From positions 1 through 62,651 of the forward strand of contig JABWAQ010000007.1 in assembly GCA_013360945.1 (NCBI GenBank): a DNA stretch of 62,651 nucleotides, written 5' to 3'. The notes under the pieces are model-generated. The model did not search any database, was not told where the DNA came from, and saw only the letters and a list, made by a program, of their open reading frames with translations. Origin of the DNA: Candidatus Brocadia sp. (GTDB lineage: Bacteria > Planctomycetota > Brocadiia > Brocadiales > Brocadiaceae). Shown here in pieces: positions 1-8,654 of this stretch. A program made the position numbers and the translations under genes. Numbering within the stretch: position 1 is the stretch's first letter; each line of letters starts with the position of its first letter.

Positions 1-206
1 AAACTGCTCTGATCCCAAAAAAAGACCGTGCCGGAAATTTTCCCATAGCCTTTTTTCTTCCCGGGAATAACTTTGAACCATTTCCCGATACGCCGTGTTT
101 TTATCTTTTGCATCAAAACGGGAAAGAATAGGCGCTGTACGCAACCACTCCGGTAATTTTTTGCCATAGGCATACTTTGGATAACTACTCCAGGGATAAT
201 CTACTA
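1..206 (-). pseudogene. C-terminal fragment of a RAYT/IS200-like transposase
   Basis: The reverse strand reads open from about 206 to the window edge. It gives a typical C-terminal part of REP-associated tyrosine transposases, with the residues DYPWSSYPKYAYG, then LPEWL, then a tail with ENFRHGLFLGSE. It has no start of its own. The matching N-terminal part lies at 1650-2003 on the same strand. The missing middle, where this family usually has a YIHRNP-type helix, is absent from both pieces. The intervening DNA carries an unrelated ATPase gene. I read this as one transposase gene split by an insertion or rearrangement. The gene continues beyond the left edge, so its end is not visible. Confidence 0.7.
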
Positions 207-236
207 CTGAAAGGGAATTTGCCTGTCTTTGATATT

Positions 237-259
237 GCAAATATGCCTTGCATATTTGC
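237..259. promoter_or_regulatory. 10-bp inverted repeat upstream of ATPase gene
   Basis: The arms GCAAATATGC (237-246) and GCATATTTGC (250-259) are perfect inverted copies separated by three bases. They end 24 bases before the start of the ATPase gene. This is a plausible operator or small hairpin. No T-run follows, so a terminator is unlikely. Confidence 0.35.
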
Positions 260-282
260 AATAATATTGATAGCATATTGTC

Positions 283-1584
283 ATGCACTTTATTAAACGC
301 GCCATACTTGATAGTATATTATCACGATTAAAACAAGACCGTGTAATCGTCATTATGGGTGCGCGCCAGACAGGAAAAACCACCCTTTGCGACAACCGTA
401 TTCCGGAATCCTTAAATCTGCCATTTACCTATATTTCCTTTGATGACCCGGACGAAAGGCTGCGATTCCAGACCTCTGCTATAACAATTTTGGAATCCAT
501 AGATACGCCACTGATTATCCTTGACGAGGTTCAGAAAATACCGTCTTTATTTGACCCGCTTAAATATATTGTCGATAAATTAAAGCGAAAAGGCGGAACA
601 CAAAAAATCTTTATTCTAACAGGATCTTCACAACTCATGCTGCTGAAGAATATAAAAGAAACACTTGCCGGACGAGTCGCCCTGTTCAACCTGTATCCAT
701 TCTCCCTTTGCGAGGTACTGGAAGCCGGGCTTGCTCCATTTCTCACAAATATCTGGAAAGGTCATACAATAACCAAAAAGGATGTTGGGCAATTTCTGGT
801 TTTACGACCAGAACAAATGCGCCTTGCAACACAAATCAGAGATGAACACCAATCATGGGGAGGATACCCGCCCGTTTGGCAGAGAAAAGAAGCATCCGAC
901 AAGATTAACTGGCTCAAAGATTATCGAAAAACGTATATTGAAAGAGACCTCTCCGATGTTGGGTTGGTAGCCGATATAGATACTTTCATTCTGGCTCAAA
1001 AATTATTATGCGCACGCACAGGTCAAATCCTTTCAATAAGCGAGGTTGCACGGGATGCGTCACTTGCCGTTAATACCGTAAAACGATATATAAATTTACT
1101 TACCCTGTCCTTTCAATGTTATTTGCTGCCGCCGTATTTTGAAAATGTGGGCAAACGACTTATCAAAAGTCCCAAGATATTTTTCCCTGACGCCGGGTTG
1201 AATAGGGTAACGATGGGGGAGATAACTATCAATACAGGCGCTGCTTATGAAAGCTGGGTCTTCTCTGAACTCATCAAATGGAAACAATTGCAACCTGTGG
1301 AGCCGGCTTTGTTTTATTATCGTACCGGTGGCGGACTTGAAATAGATTTTCTTTTGGCGGGGAACGGCACACTAATACCTATCGAGGCAAAGGTTTCGGA
1401 TAAAGCATCCCCTGCTGATGGCCGAAGCCTTGAAGCCTTCATGAACGAGCATAAGAAATCTGTACCAATTGGAATTATTGTATATCGCGGAAGGGAACTT
1501 AAGGAAATCAGAAAAAATATATGGGCAATCCCCGACTGGTATCTTTTTGGGGGTATTCCAGTGACACGAGAAAGAAAAATATAA
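283..1584 (+). CDS. ATP-binding protein, AAA_14/DUF4143 family
   Basis: The 433-residue protein has a Walker A motif GARQTGKTT near residue 26 and a Walker B motif LIILDEVQ near residue 76. A sensor-like ILTGSS follows. The C-terminal half contains YESWVFSEL and EIDFLL...IEAKVS, the nuclease-fold-like DUF4143 signature. Proteins of this family are abundant in bacteria and archaea. They are often found as solitary mobile-looking genes, and their cellular role is not established. The gene lies between the two halves of a transposase that runs on the other strand, which suggests it arrived by insertion. Length and motifs are complete, so it is probably functional. Confidence 0.85.
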   Translation: MHFIKRAILDSILSRLKQDRVIVIMGARQTGKTTLCDNRIPESLNLPFTYISFDDPDERLRFQTSAITILESIDTPLIILDEVQKIPSLFDPLKYIVDKLKRKGGTQKIFILTGSSQLMLLKNIKETLAGRVALFNLYPFSLCEVLEAGLAPFLTNIWKGHTITKKDVGQFLVLRPEQMRLATQIRDEHQSWGGYPPVWQRKEASDKINWLKDYRKTYIERDLSDVGLVADIDTFILAQKLLCARTGQILSISEVARDASLAVNTVKRYINLLTLSFQCYLLPPYFENVGKRLIKSPKIFFPDAGLNRVTMGEITINTGAAYESWVFSELIKWKQLQPVEPALFYYRTGGGLEIDFLLAGNGTLIPIEAKVSDKASPADGRSLEAFMNEHKKSVPIGIIVYRGRELKEIRKNIWAIPDWYLFGGIPVTRERKI

Positions 1585-1649
1585 TGCTGCCATTCCTGCT
1601 TATGGAAATTTGAGAACATATAAGTATACTGATAATTGAAAAATGAAGG

Positions 1650-2003
1650 CTAGGACATTTTCATCAGATACTGATCGTTTTCAATAAGAAAGCTTTTGAA
1701 TCGTCCCTGAAAAAGGTGGCCAATTCTCTTGTGTTTTATATTATACCGGCGCGTGTAAGTGGTTCCCAACCATTGCATGCTTTGAGAAATATTGGGCTTA
1801 TTGGTTTTCAGAAGCAAATGATAGTGGTTGTCCATGAGCACATAGGCATAAACTTCAACCTCGAACCTTTCCGACGTTTTCCCCAAGATATCCAGAAACA
1901 ACCTGCGGTCATTATTATCACGGAAAATATTTCTTTGTTCATTTCCTCGTGAAAGGATGTGATAGCAAGCCCCTTCGAATTCTATGCGCCACGGTCTTGA
2001 CAT
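1650..2003 (-). pseudogene. N-terminal fragment of a RAYT (REP-associated tyrosine transposase)
   Basis: The fragment of about 117 residues starts MSRPWRIEFEGACYHI, the usual start of this family; an upstream ATG at 2051 is less likely. It keeps the HUH motif (H60-Y-H62 in DNHYHLLLK) and Tyr112, a plausible catalytic tyrosine by its position after the GRFKSFLIEND segment. It then stops at a TAG, where the family normally continues into a YIHRNP helix. The continuation is found at 1-206. RAYTs are single-copy, domesticated relatives of IS200/IS605 transposases that act on REP sequences. A REP-like inverted repeat lies just upstream at 2058-2178. Confidence 0.75.
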
Positions 2004-2057
2004 GGCTGATAAATTAACACATTTTCCTTTTATTGACAACAACATAATCACTAATCA

Positions 2058-2178
2058 ACAGGTCGTCCGAGAATTCAATGTCAAACTTAAATGTATACTA
2101 TATATTGTTTAATATTAATACGATAGATCACTATATAGTATAGTCTCTGGTGCTCAAGGCAATTCTCGGACAACCTGT
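2058..2178. repeat. Nested inverted repeat, REP/BIME-like
   Basis: The outer arms at 2058-2075 and 2161-2178 are 18 bases long with one mismatch (core GTCCGAGAATT). The inner arms TATACTATATA (2094-2104) and TATATAGTATA (2132-2142) are perfect inverse copies. The block lies directly upstream of the RAYT N-terminal fragment. REP-type palindromes next to a RAYT gene are the expected substrate of such transposases. Confidence 0.55.
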
Positions 2179-2228
2179 CAAGGTGTGACCCCAATATCTC
2201 ACGGTTACGATAGGATTTGCATGCAAAA

Positions 2229-3542
2229 TTACTCAACATTTCCGGCGGTATTCATTGCCTTGAAGTAAAAAGGGGGGACTTTCGTTGAACCGTGCCATTC
2301 CGCCTTATCACCAATTGCCACGATATTATTAAACACCTCAAAAACATTCCCTGCAATCATGCAGTCCTTCACTCTCCCCACGACTTCGCCATTCTCAATC
2401 AGGTATCCGAGGTCGATGTTTACCGAGAACTCCCCTGCAAGGATATTACTCTGACCGCCTCCAAGCACCTGATCAACCAGCACGCCATACTTGACGTCTT
2501 TTATCATCGCTTCGAATGACATATTGCCGGGTTCAACAGTAATGTTAGAATTACCGGGAGAAGGCTGGGAAGAAAAACTTCTATTGCCGTTCCCGGTAGA
2601 CTTTGTTTTCATTATTCCAGCCGTCTGTAAATCAAAGAGATAATTTTTCAAGATACCTCTTTCAAATAGTGGGGTACGCTGTGACGGTGTGCCCTCCCCA
2701 TCCCATGGATAGCTGGAATCGGCCATATCAATCGTAGCATCGTCATACATGCTGACCCGTTCATCGATAATTTTTTCGCCCAATCTATTGGTGAGGGGTG
2801 AGGCGCCTTTTTGCACCAACTTTCCATTGCAACCGGTTTCGAAGGTTGCAAGCAAGTTACCCATGGCCTTTGCTGTGACCACTACAGGATAAGTTCCTGT
2901 TTTTAGTTTCAATTCCTTTTGCGCAAGTTTTAAACCCCTTAATGCCTTATCAACGTACTTATTGAGACCGGTAACAAGACCTTTTGAACTTTCCCCCTCG
3001 CCAATCCAGAGAAAACTTTGCCCTTTTACCTCTAGTATCTCAATACCTATACCAAATGATGTGGAAGCGATGGAGACGTCCAGTCCCTTGGAATTCATGA
3101 GCCTTCGCCTCCCGTGCCCTTTTCCCAAACTCACACTGCATTCATAACCGGAATTTACTGATAATGCCCTATCGATGGCCTCTTTTCCAATATCTACACA
3201 TCTGTGAACGGGATAGTCAATGACCTGCTGATCAAAGACAGCGATCTTTGGAAAATCATTTTGAGAAGAAAAATCAAAGGCGGCAGTCTGGCCAAATTTT
3301 GCACTTTCTATGGCGTTAGCAACCAGTTTCTCCGGTTTCCTGAAATCGGTGGTGCTGGAGAATCCAATCCTCCCGTCTTTGATTACACGGAGCCCTATTC
3401 CACGGATAGATTTTGTAGTTACGTATTTTAGCTTGTTGTTTTCAAAACTCACCGACCGCGCCTCACCTTCGTCATAAAGAACCTCTACGGAAGATGTCTG
3501 TTTTAAAGCCAATTCCAGGATCTTTTCTTCAATTTTATTCAT
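2229..3542 (-). CDS. pmbA: TldE/PmbA-type protein, partner of the TldD protease
   Basis: This 437-residue protein belongs to the TldD/PmbA family. Its N-terminal region (EVLYDEGEARSVSFENNKLKYV) and C-terminal beta-rich domain (GGGQSNILAGEFSVNIDLGYLIENGEVVGRVKD) are typical. It lacks the HExxxH zinc motif of the catalytic subunit, as expected for TldE. TldD, with HEAFGH, is encoded at 7279-8640 on the same strand. In other bacteria TldD and TldE form a heterodimeric metalloprotease that degrades unfolded peptides and processes modified peptides. Here the two subunits are separated by pilus ATPase genes rather than adjacent. Length is normal and the start is supported by the conserved N-terminus. 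Confidence 0.88.
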   Translation of the reverse strand: MNKIEEKILELALKQTSSVEVLYDEGEARSVSFENNKLKYVTTKSIRGIGLRVIKDGRIGFSSTTDFRKPEKLVANAIESAKFGQTAAFDFSSQNDFPKIAVFDQQVIDYPVHRCVDIGKEAIDRALSVNSGYECSVSLGKGHGRRRLMNSKGLDVSIASTSFGIGIEILEVKGQSFLWIGEGESSKGLVTGLNKYVDKALRGLKLAQKELKLKTGTYPVVVTAKAMGNLLATFETGCNGKLVQKGASPLTNRLGEKIIDERVSMYDDATIDMADSSYPWDGEGTPSQRTPLFERGILKNYLFDLQTAGIMKTKSTGNGNRSFSSQPSPGNSNITVEPGNMSFEAMIKDVKYGVLVDQVLGGGQSNILAGEFSVNIDLGYLIENGEVVGRVKDCMIAGNVFEVFNNIVAIGDKAEWHGSTKVPPFYFKAMNTAGNVE

Positions 3543-3685
3543 GGTTTTAACCTCGTTTTGTTTACATGAGAACGCCGATTTTACCGGGGTCTTCAGATTT
3601 TCTCATACAATTAAATTGCAACAATTCACCACGGATAATTTGTATTTTTCCATGGTTTAATTGGGACTTTGACAACTTTTTATAT

Positions 3686-3712
3686 GTAGGGCGACGAGCC
3701 TCGTCACTCTAC
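3686..3712. repeat. Degenerate palindrome with GGCGACGAG core
   Basis: The arms at 3686-3698 and 3700-3712 are inverse copies with two mismatches. This gap of about 270 bases between pilU and pmbA also holds a GGTTGCGGC motif at 3786-3803. No gene is visible in it. Confidence 0.4.
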
Positions 3713-3785
3713 AACCGCAGCTTTGAAATTCCTCAACATCAAGTTTTTTGTCAACCCCATTGATCCCCTTTGTTAAGTGGGACTT

Positions 3786-3803
3786 GGTTGCGGCTGTGCT
3801 GCG
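3786..3803 (+). repeat. Dispersed GGTTGCGGCTGTGCTGCG motif, copy 1
   Basis: This is one of about ten copies of an 18-base imperfect palindrome in the window. It is preceded by a short C-run/G-run inverted repeat (CCCCTTTGTTAAGTGGG), as in other copies. It lies just beyond the 3' end of pilU. Confidence 0.6.
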
Positions 3804-3813
3804 TTATATGCAT

Positions 3814-4920
3814 TTATTGCCTCAATTTAAAACCCGCAACTTTGCCTTCTTTCCCTTTGTCTATCCCTTCGGCTTTTATCCGCAAACGTAAATCGTTGGC
3901 GCTATCTGCATAGGCGATGGCATTTTCATAGCTGATCTTGCCCTCTTTATAAAGATTGAATAGTGATTGATCAAAGGTCAACATGCCTTCTTGCGTCCCA
4001 CTTGACATGGTTTCTTTTAATAATTCAACCTGCTTCTTCAGGATAAGGTCTTTCATCCTGGGTGTATCCATCAATATTTCGAAGGATGCAACTCGCTTGC
4101 CGTCATTGGACGGCACCAACCGTTGTGAAATAATAGAACGCAGGTTCAGCGAAAGCAACAGATATATTTGTTCGTGGCGTTCTGAAGGGAAAAAGTTTAT
4201 AATTCGTTCTATCGCCTGATTGGCATTGTTGGCGTGAAGCGTTCCCAGACAGAGATGCCCCGTCTCGGCAAACGTGATGGCTGATTCCATCGTCTCCGTA
4301 TCACGGATCTCACCAACGAGGATGACATCCGGCGCCTGTCGCAGGGTATTTTTCAGCGCTTCACCAAAAGACAGGGTATCTATGCCAACCTCCCTTTGTG
4401 TAATAACGGATTTCTTGTGCCGGTGCACAAATTCTATGGGATCCTCTACCGTAATGATATGCCCGGAATTATGGGTGTTCCGGTAATCAATCATTGCTGC
4501 CAGGGTAGTCGATTTCCCTGAACCTGTTGCACCCACGACAAGCACCAACCCCCTCTTTGTCATTGATATATCCTGAAAAATTTGAGGAAGATTCAATTCA
4601 TCAATGGTTTGGATATTAATTTTTATCTGCCGGATAACCATGCCCATATTCCTTTGCTGGAAGAAGATATTAACACGGAACCGGCCTAGTTCCGGATAAT
4701 ACAAGGCAAGGTTCATTTCCATTTTTTCATAAAAATCCCTTCTCTGTTTCTCATTCATGCACTTTTCCGCGAGCAAACGAGTATCTTCTGCGGTTAGCTT
4801 CTTTGTGCCAAAAGGAAAGTTAATGCCCTCTCTGCGATACATAGGCGGGAGATCAACGGTAATATAAACATCCGAGGCGTCCAGTCGGACCATTTCCAGT
4901 AAGAGTTCTTTAATTTCCAT
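3814..4920 (-). CDS. pilU: Type IV pilus twitching ATPase, PilU-like
   Basis: This is a secretion-type AAA ATPase of about 368 residues. Walker A is GATGSGKST, the Asp box is DPIEFVH, Walker B is DVILVGEIRD, and the His box is TGHLCLGTLHANNANQAIERI. The form HANNANQAIERIINFFP is characteristic of PilU rather than PilT. The start is set at MEIKELL, matching the family, rather than 13 codons upstream. Retraction ATPases power disassembly of type IV pili from the cytoplasmic side. PilT is encoded at 5632-6681 on the same strand, with an unrelated gene between them. Confidence 0.85.
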   Translation of the reverse strand: MEIKELLLEMVRLDASDVYITVDLPPMYRREGINFPFGTKKLTAEDTRLLAEKCMNEKQRRDFYEKMEMNLALYYPELGRFRVNIFFQQRNMGMVIRQIKINIQTIDELNLPQIFQDISMTKRGLVLVVGATGSGKSTTLAAMIDYRNTHNSGHIITVEDPIEFVHRHKKSVITQREVGIDTLSFGEALKNTLRQAPDVILVGEIRDTETMESAITFAETGHLCLGTLHANNANQAIERIINFFPSERHEQIYLLLSLNLRSIISQRLVPSNDGKRVASFEILMDTPRMKDLILKKQVELLKETMSSGTQEGMLTFDQSLFNLYKEGKISYENAIAYADSANDLRLRIKAEGIDKGKEGKVAGFKLRQ

Positions 4921-5009
4921 AATCGATATCAATGAGAACCATTCAACATGGAAAGACACGGAATATCACCAGAATTCCGTGAATGTCCAAGGCAAACTAT
5001 TGTCTATTT

Positions 5010-5606
5010 TCACCACTCTTTCGGTTTAAATCCTTTTGTATTCTTAACCTCCATTAACTTATCACCAACTGCAAGCACGAAAAATCCCGATTTCTCTGCA
5101 TACCTGATCACACTTTCATCAACAAAGAGACTCGCCAGTATGCCTACAATCTTCTTCCCCTTATACTCAGGGAAAAAATCCCTGAACCCCTGGATAGCTT
5201 TTATAAAATCTTTAACATCATCACTATCTAATGTGCTCTTGGTATCATCAACAAATACGAATTCACCTGCCACTGCTACGGCGTCGTACTCTTTTACTCT
5301 TCCATCCTGAAGTCTTTTTTTCATTCTTATTCCAAGAAACTCTACTTCGATACCAAACTCTTCCCTTATAATTCCTGGAATGCTGGGTGACACAAGGTCT
5401 TCTGTTATCGTCCCCATTTTTCTGGCCATCTCTCCCCACTTGATATTCATCTCCCTGGTTTGCTGCCTCATCTCATTCTTAAAATCTCTGAGCTCTGCCT
5501 CGGTACGCATCTGAGAGTTGTAAAGTTTGTTGAACTCTATACCAACGTTCGTAACGAACTCTTCTAGTGCTCGTTCAAGTCTATCGACCTTCTCTTCTAC
5601 CGGCAT
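5010..5606 (-). CDS. Coiled-coil protein with nuclease-like C-terminus
   Basis: This 198-residue hypothetical protein has a helical, charged N-terminus (about residues 1-70: EKVDRLERALEEFV... MRQQTREMNIKWGEMARK) likely to form a coiled coil. The C-terminal part contains EYDAVAVAGEFVFVDDTKSTL, which has the spacing of a PD-(D/E)xK restriction-like fold (D, then D/E-x-K), and ends with YAEKSGFFVLAVGD. Similar small proteins, annotated DUF3782-like, are common in cyanobacteria and planctomycetes, and their function is unknown. It lies between pilT and pilU, 26 bases after the pilT-side boundary, so it may be cotranscribed with them. Assignment to the nuclease fold is inference. Confidence 0.65.
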   Translation of the reverse strand: MPVEEKVDRLERALEEFVTNVGIEFNKLYNSQMRTEAELRDFKNEMRQQTREMNIKWGEMARKMGTITEDLVSPSIPGIIREEFGIEVEFLGIRMKKRLQDGRVKEYDAVAVAGEFVFVDDTKSTLDSDDVKDFIKAIQGFRDFFPEYKGKKIVGILASLFVDESVIRYAEKSGFFVLAVGDKLMEVKNTKGFKPKEW

Positions 5607-5631
5607 TGAGTACCTCCTTTCCGCTTACGTT

Positions 5632-6681
5632 TTATTTAACACCACTCAAAACACTTTGACTGCTCACCAGATTTTCGATTGACTCTTTGGCAACCACATC
5701 CTGCTGGCAGAGTTCGATCAGTGCCTGATCCATGGTCTGCATACCGTATTGCCTTCCCGTCTGTAAAGACGATGGGATTTGAGCAATCTTATTTTCCCTG
5801 ATGAGGTTTCTTACTGCCGGTGTTCCAATCATGATTTCTAATGCCGCAACACGCCCCTGCCCATCTTTTCGTTTCACGAGTTGCTGGGTGAGTACGGCCT
5901 GGATAGATTCAGAAAACATGGTGCGCACCTGCGCCTGTTGTTCCGGCGGAAACACGTCAATTATCCTGTCAACTGTCTTGGGCGCGCTGGATGTATGTAA
6001 TGTGCCGAAAACCAGGTGGCCCGTCTCGGCCGCAGTGAGCGCCAGGGAAATGGTTTCCAGATCCCTCATTTCACCCACAAGAATAACATCCGGGTCCTCG
6101 CGTAAGGCGGATCGCAAGGCGTTTGCAAAACTGTGGGTATGCGGACCTAACTCCCTCTGATTGATAAGGCTGTTTTTAGACTGATGTACAAATTCAATAG
6201 GGTCCTCAACCGTGAGGATGTGACATTTCTCCTCGCGGTTGATAAGGTCAATCATCGCTGCAAGGGTAGTCGATTTACCGCAACCGGTGGGGCCGGTTAC
6301 GAGTACAAGTCCCTTATTTTTTTTCGTTAATTCACCCATAATCTTCGGCATATTAAGCTGTTCCAGGGATGGGATAACCACGGGTATCGTCCTGAATACG
6401 ATGGATTCTCCCCTGCTTTGCAAGAAGGCATTTACCCTGAACCGCCCGGTGTCGCCCAATGCGATAGCAAAATCCAATTCATGATGTTCCTCGTACGTTT
6501 TCCGTTGCTGATCGTTGAGAATGTCGTAGAGTATCTTATGGACTTCTTCTCTGTCGAGCGGTGGGACGTCAATCTTTCTGATGTCCCCATGAATACGGAT
6601 CATGGGTGGTTCCCCGGAGCTTATATGGATATCCGATGCATTTTCTTTTTTAGCAAATCCGAGGAGTTCTAAAATTTCCAT
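5632..6681 (-). CDS. pilT: Type IV pilus retraction ATPase PilT
   Basis: This 349-residue protein has the full PilT motif set: an N-terminal PAS-like domain starting MEILELLGFAKKENASDIHIS, Walker A GPTGCGKST, Asp box DPIEFVHQ, Walker B DVILVGEMRDLETI and the His box TGHLVFGTLHTSSAPKTVDRI. It ends with the PilT-type arm LQTGRQYGMQTMDQAL. PilT hexamers depolymerise pilin at the inner-membrane base. It is probably the first gene of a minus-strand unit with the nuclease-like ORF and PilU. No pilus structural genes lie in the window. Confidence 0.9.
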   Translation of the reverse strand: MEILELLGFAKKENASDIHISSGEPPMIRIHGDIRKIDVPPLDREEVHKILYDILNDQQRKTYEEHHELDFAIALGDTGRFRVNAFLQSRGESIVFRTIPVVIPSLEQLNMPKIMGELTKKNKGLVLVTGPTGCGKSTTLAAMIDLINREEKCHILTVEDPIEFVHQSKNSLINQRELGPHTHSFANALRSALREDPDVILVGEMRDLETISLALTAAETGHLVFGTLHTSSAPKTVDRIIDVFPPEQQAQVRTMFSESIQAVLTQQLVKRKDGQGRVAALEIMIGTPAVRNLIRENKIAQIPSSLQTGRQYGMQTMDQALIELCQQDVVAKESIENLVSSQSVLSGVK

Positions 6682-6726
6682 AGTTTATAGTATGACCCTG
6701 TAAAATCTTTTCTTTTTTGGCAATTT

Positions 6727-6827
6727 TTTTAAAACCCCCCATAATCCCCCCATAAACGGAGGGAAACTTATCATCCTCCCTGTTTACGGGGAGGGAAGGG
6801 GTGGGGTTTGGTTGCGGCTGTGCTGCG
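6727..6827. repeat. C-rich repeat plus GGTTGCGGC motif (copy 2)
   Basis: The left part is an inverse copy of the C/G-rich core seen at 29470-29556 and 49101-49187 (CCCCCCATAATCCCCCC). The right part is a GGTTGCGGCTGTGCTGCG motif at 6810-6827. An open frame across this region is only the translation of the repeat. Confidence 0.55.
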
Positions 6828-6888
6828 CTAGGTATATCAATCAGAAAAAAATTTTCGCTGAGCACAAACAGATAATTTGGTTCATTTT

Positions 6889-6990
6889 TTAATGTGTATG
6901 TTTTTCTTTACGTTCCTGTCTATGCGAGACAAAGAATACTACCAACGCTAATATGATGCACCCTGCAAGCATGATATAGAGACTCGTCAT
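6889..6990 (-). CDS. Predicted small membrane protein, 33 aa
   Basis: The short ORF encodes MTSLYIMLAGCIILALVVFF followed by a charged tail SHRQERKEKHTH. This is one transmembrane helix with a basic, cytoplasmic-looking C-terminus. A good ribosome binding site (GGAGG) lies 11 bases before the ATG. It resembles single-helix accessory subunits of membrane complexes in shape (for example CcoS- or KdpF-like peptides), but I cannot assign it to a family. It follows a second small membrane ORF (7029-7148) on the same strand. Confidence 0.5.
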   Translation of the reverse strand: MTSLYIMLAGCIILALVVFFVSHRQERKEKHTH

Positions 6991-7028
6991 GATCTATTCA
7001 TCCTCCGTGGGTATAGTGAAATAAGCAA

Positions 7029-7148
7029 CTATGAACATATTATAACGGCAAAAATAATGAGTACGGCAGACAGGGACTCAAGCTTGTTGGTAAGGATACC
7101 ACCAATAAGTCCTATGGTTAATAGATATTTTGTGACATCCATGAGCAT
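7029..7148 (-). CDS. Predicted small membrane protein, 39 aa
   Basis: The ORF begins MLMDVTKYLLTIGLIGG and ends LSAVLIIFAVIICS. It has two hydrophobic stretches separated by TNKLES, consistent with a small hairpin membrane protein. GAGG precedes the first ATG by about nine bases; a start two codons later is also possible. It ends 38 bases before the next small membrane ORF, so the two could be translated from one message. The function is unknown. The gap between pilT and tldD (about 600 bases) contains these two ORFs and the repeat at 6727-6827. Confidence 0.45.
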   Translation of the reverse strand: MLMDVTKYLLTIGLIGGILTNKLESLSAVLIIFAVIICS

Positions 7149-7278
7149 TTTACCAGCCTCATAGCGTCATTTCGAGTATTTTATATTGATTTAAATTTTG
7201 TTTTGTTCAACCCCAGCGAGTTCAAATTACAAACTTGAACCCGCGAGAGAACAAATTATACACATTGACCGTTGTTAT

Positions 7279-8640
7279 TTATCTTCCCCCGACGACCACA
7301 TTTCGTATCCGTACGTGCGGGCCGCCGTCGCTGACACGCAGCGGTGACTGCCCACCCTTACCACACCCTCCCAAACCTCCATATATCGTAAGATCGCCAC
7401 CAATGGCATCGATATTCATAAGGGTCTCAAACACATTTCCTGTAAGAACAACATCCCGTATCTTTTCCTGCAACTTCCCGTTGCGTATCATATAGGCCTC
7501 TTCCGCGCTAAAGGTAAACATTTCCATATTCGTCTGTCCACCCAGGGCGCCAATGGCATAAATGCCGTTATCAACCTCGGAAAGCATTTTCTGAAAGGTA
7601 TAATCACGGGCTTCCATGTAGGTATTCGTCATGCGTACAATGGGTGCATGGGCATACCCTATAGCCCGGGCATTACCCGTAGGTTTTTCGTTCATCTTGG
7701 CGGCTGTCTCCCTCGAATGGAGCCGGCTTGTGAGAATGCCGTTTTTAATGAGATGGGTTTTTTGCGTCGGGGTGCCCTCATTATCATATTTATTATACCC
7801 TGCCTCTCCAACCAGAGCGCCATCGTCTACAATGGAAAGGGCGTCAATCCCGAAGCGCTTGCCAATGACCATAATTTCCCGCAGTTTTTTGTTTTCATAA
7901 ATAAAATCGGCCTCGCTGAGGTGTCCGAATGCCTCATGGACAAAGACACCGCAAAGTTTCGGATCAACAATGACGGTATATTTCCCACCTGTCACCGGCT
8001 TTGCGGTGAGCAGGTCAACCGCACGCTTCGTCACTTCTTCACATTTTTGTTCCATATTCTGTATATTATCAAAACCGCGCAAATCACCAACCGAGTGATA
8101 TGCCTGTTGAACATTCATACCGTCCCTTGCCATGGCAAGGAGTGAAATGCCACAGAAAATAGTCTCCTGTACGATAAAACTACCTTCGGTATTGGCAAAA
8201 TATACTGCTCCGTGGGAATCTATATATCGCACATTGGAGGTTTGTATCTGCTTCGAAGAAAGGATCATATTGTTGTATTTATTGCAAATAGCCTGTTTAT
8301 CCGTCAAAGAGATATCCGCGGGATCAATTTCAACCCTTGTTTTTACCTGATCATGTATTACAGGCGCCGGTGCAAGCTGACTCTCTCCTGTACCAATTAA
8401 TTGCGCCTGCTCACAGGCCATTTCCACATACCTCGAAAGGTTCGCAATATCGTTAAAGGCGACAAATCCCCAACCCCCCTTAATCAATGCCCTCACACAT
8501 CCCCCGAAGGAGTTGTTTTCACCAATATTTTCAAGCTCTTTCCCCACATACGTAATTCCCGTGTTAACGCCTTCCTGCACCCTGATCTCCATATAGTCTG
8601 CCTTTGCCGCTTTCAAGGCATTTTTTATCAATTTTTCCAT
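7279..8640 (-). CDS. tldD: Metalloprotease TldD
   Basis: This 453-residue protein carries the zinc motif HEAFGH (in GVFVHEAFGHLSEADF), the catalytic signature of TldD. The C-terminus has GALGGQTNMEMFTFSAEEAYMIRNGKL and GGLGGCGKGGQSPLRVSDGGPHVRIRNVVVGG, also typical. With TldE (2229-3542) it should form the heterodimeric peptidase that cleaves unstructured or modified peptides. The start has a good AAAGGA site. It begins 14 bases after the stop of ligA on the same strand, so the two are probably cotranscribed. Confidence 0.92.
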   Translation of the reverse strand: MEKLIKNALKAAKADYMEIRVQEGVNTGITYVGKELENIGENNSFGGCVRALIKGGWGFVAFNDIANLSRYVEMACEQAQLIGTGESQLAPAPVIHDQVKTRVEIDPADISLTDKQAICNKYNNMILSSKQIQTSNVRYIDSHGAVYFANTEGSFIVQETIFCGISLLAMARDGMNVQQAYHSVGDLRGFDNIQNMEQKCEEVTKRAVDLLTAKPVTGGKYTVIVDPKLCGVFVHEAFGHLSEADFIYENKKLREIMVIGKRFGIDALSIVDDGALVGEAGYNKYDNEGTPTQKTHLIKNGILTSRLHSRETAAKMNEKPTGNARAIGYAHAPIVRMTNTYMEARDYTFQKMLSEVDNGIYAIGALGGQTNMEMFTFSAEEAYMIRNGKLQEKIRDVVLTGNVFETLMNIDAIGGDLTIYGGLGGCGKGGQSPLRVSDGGPHVRIRNVVVGGR

Positions 8641-8654
8641 TCGGATTATTCCTT

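Noticed and set aside
6650..6865. 71-codon open frame on the minus strand
   Set aside because: It is a translation of the C-rich repeat and the GGTTGCGGC motif, with no start signal or conserved sequence.
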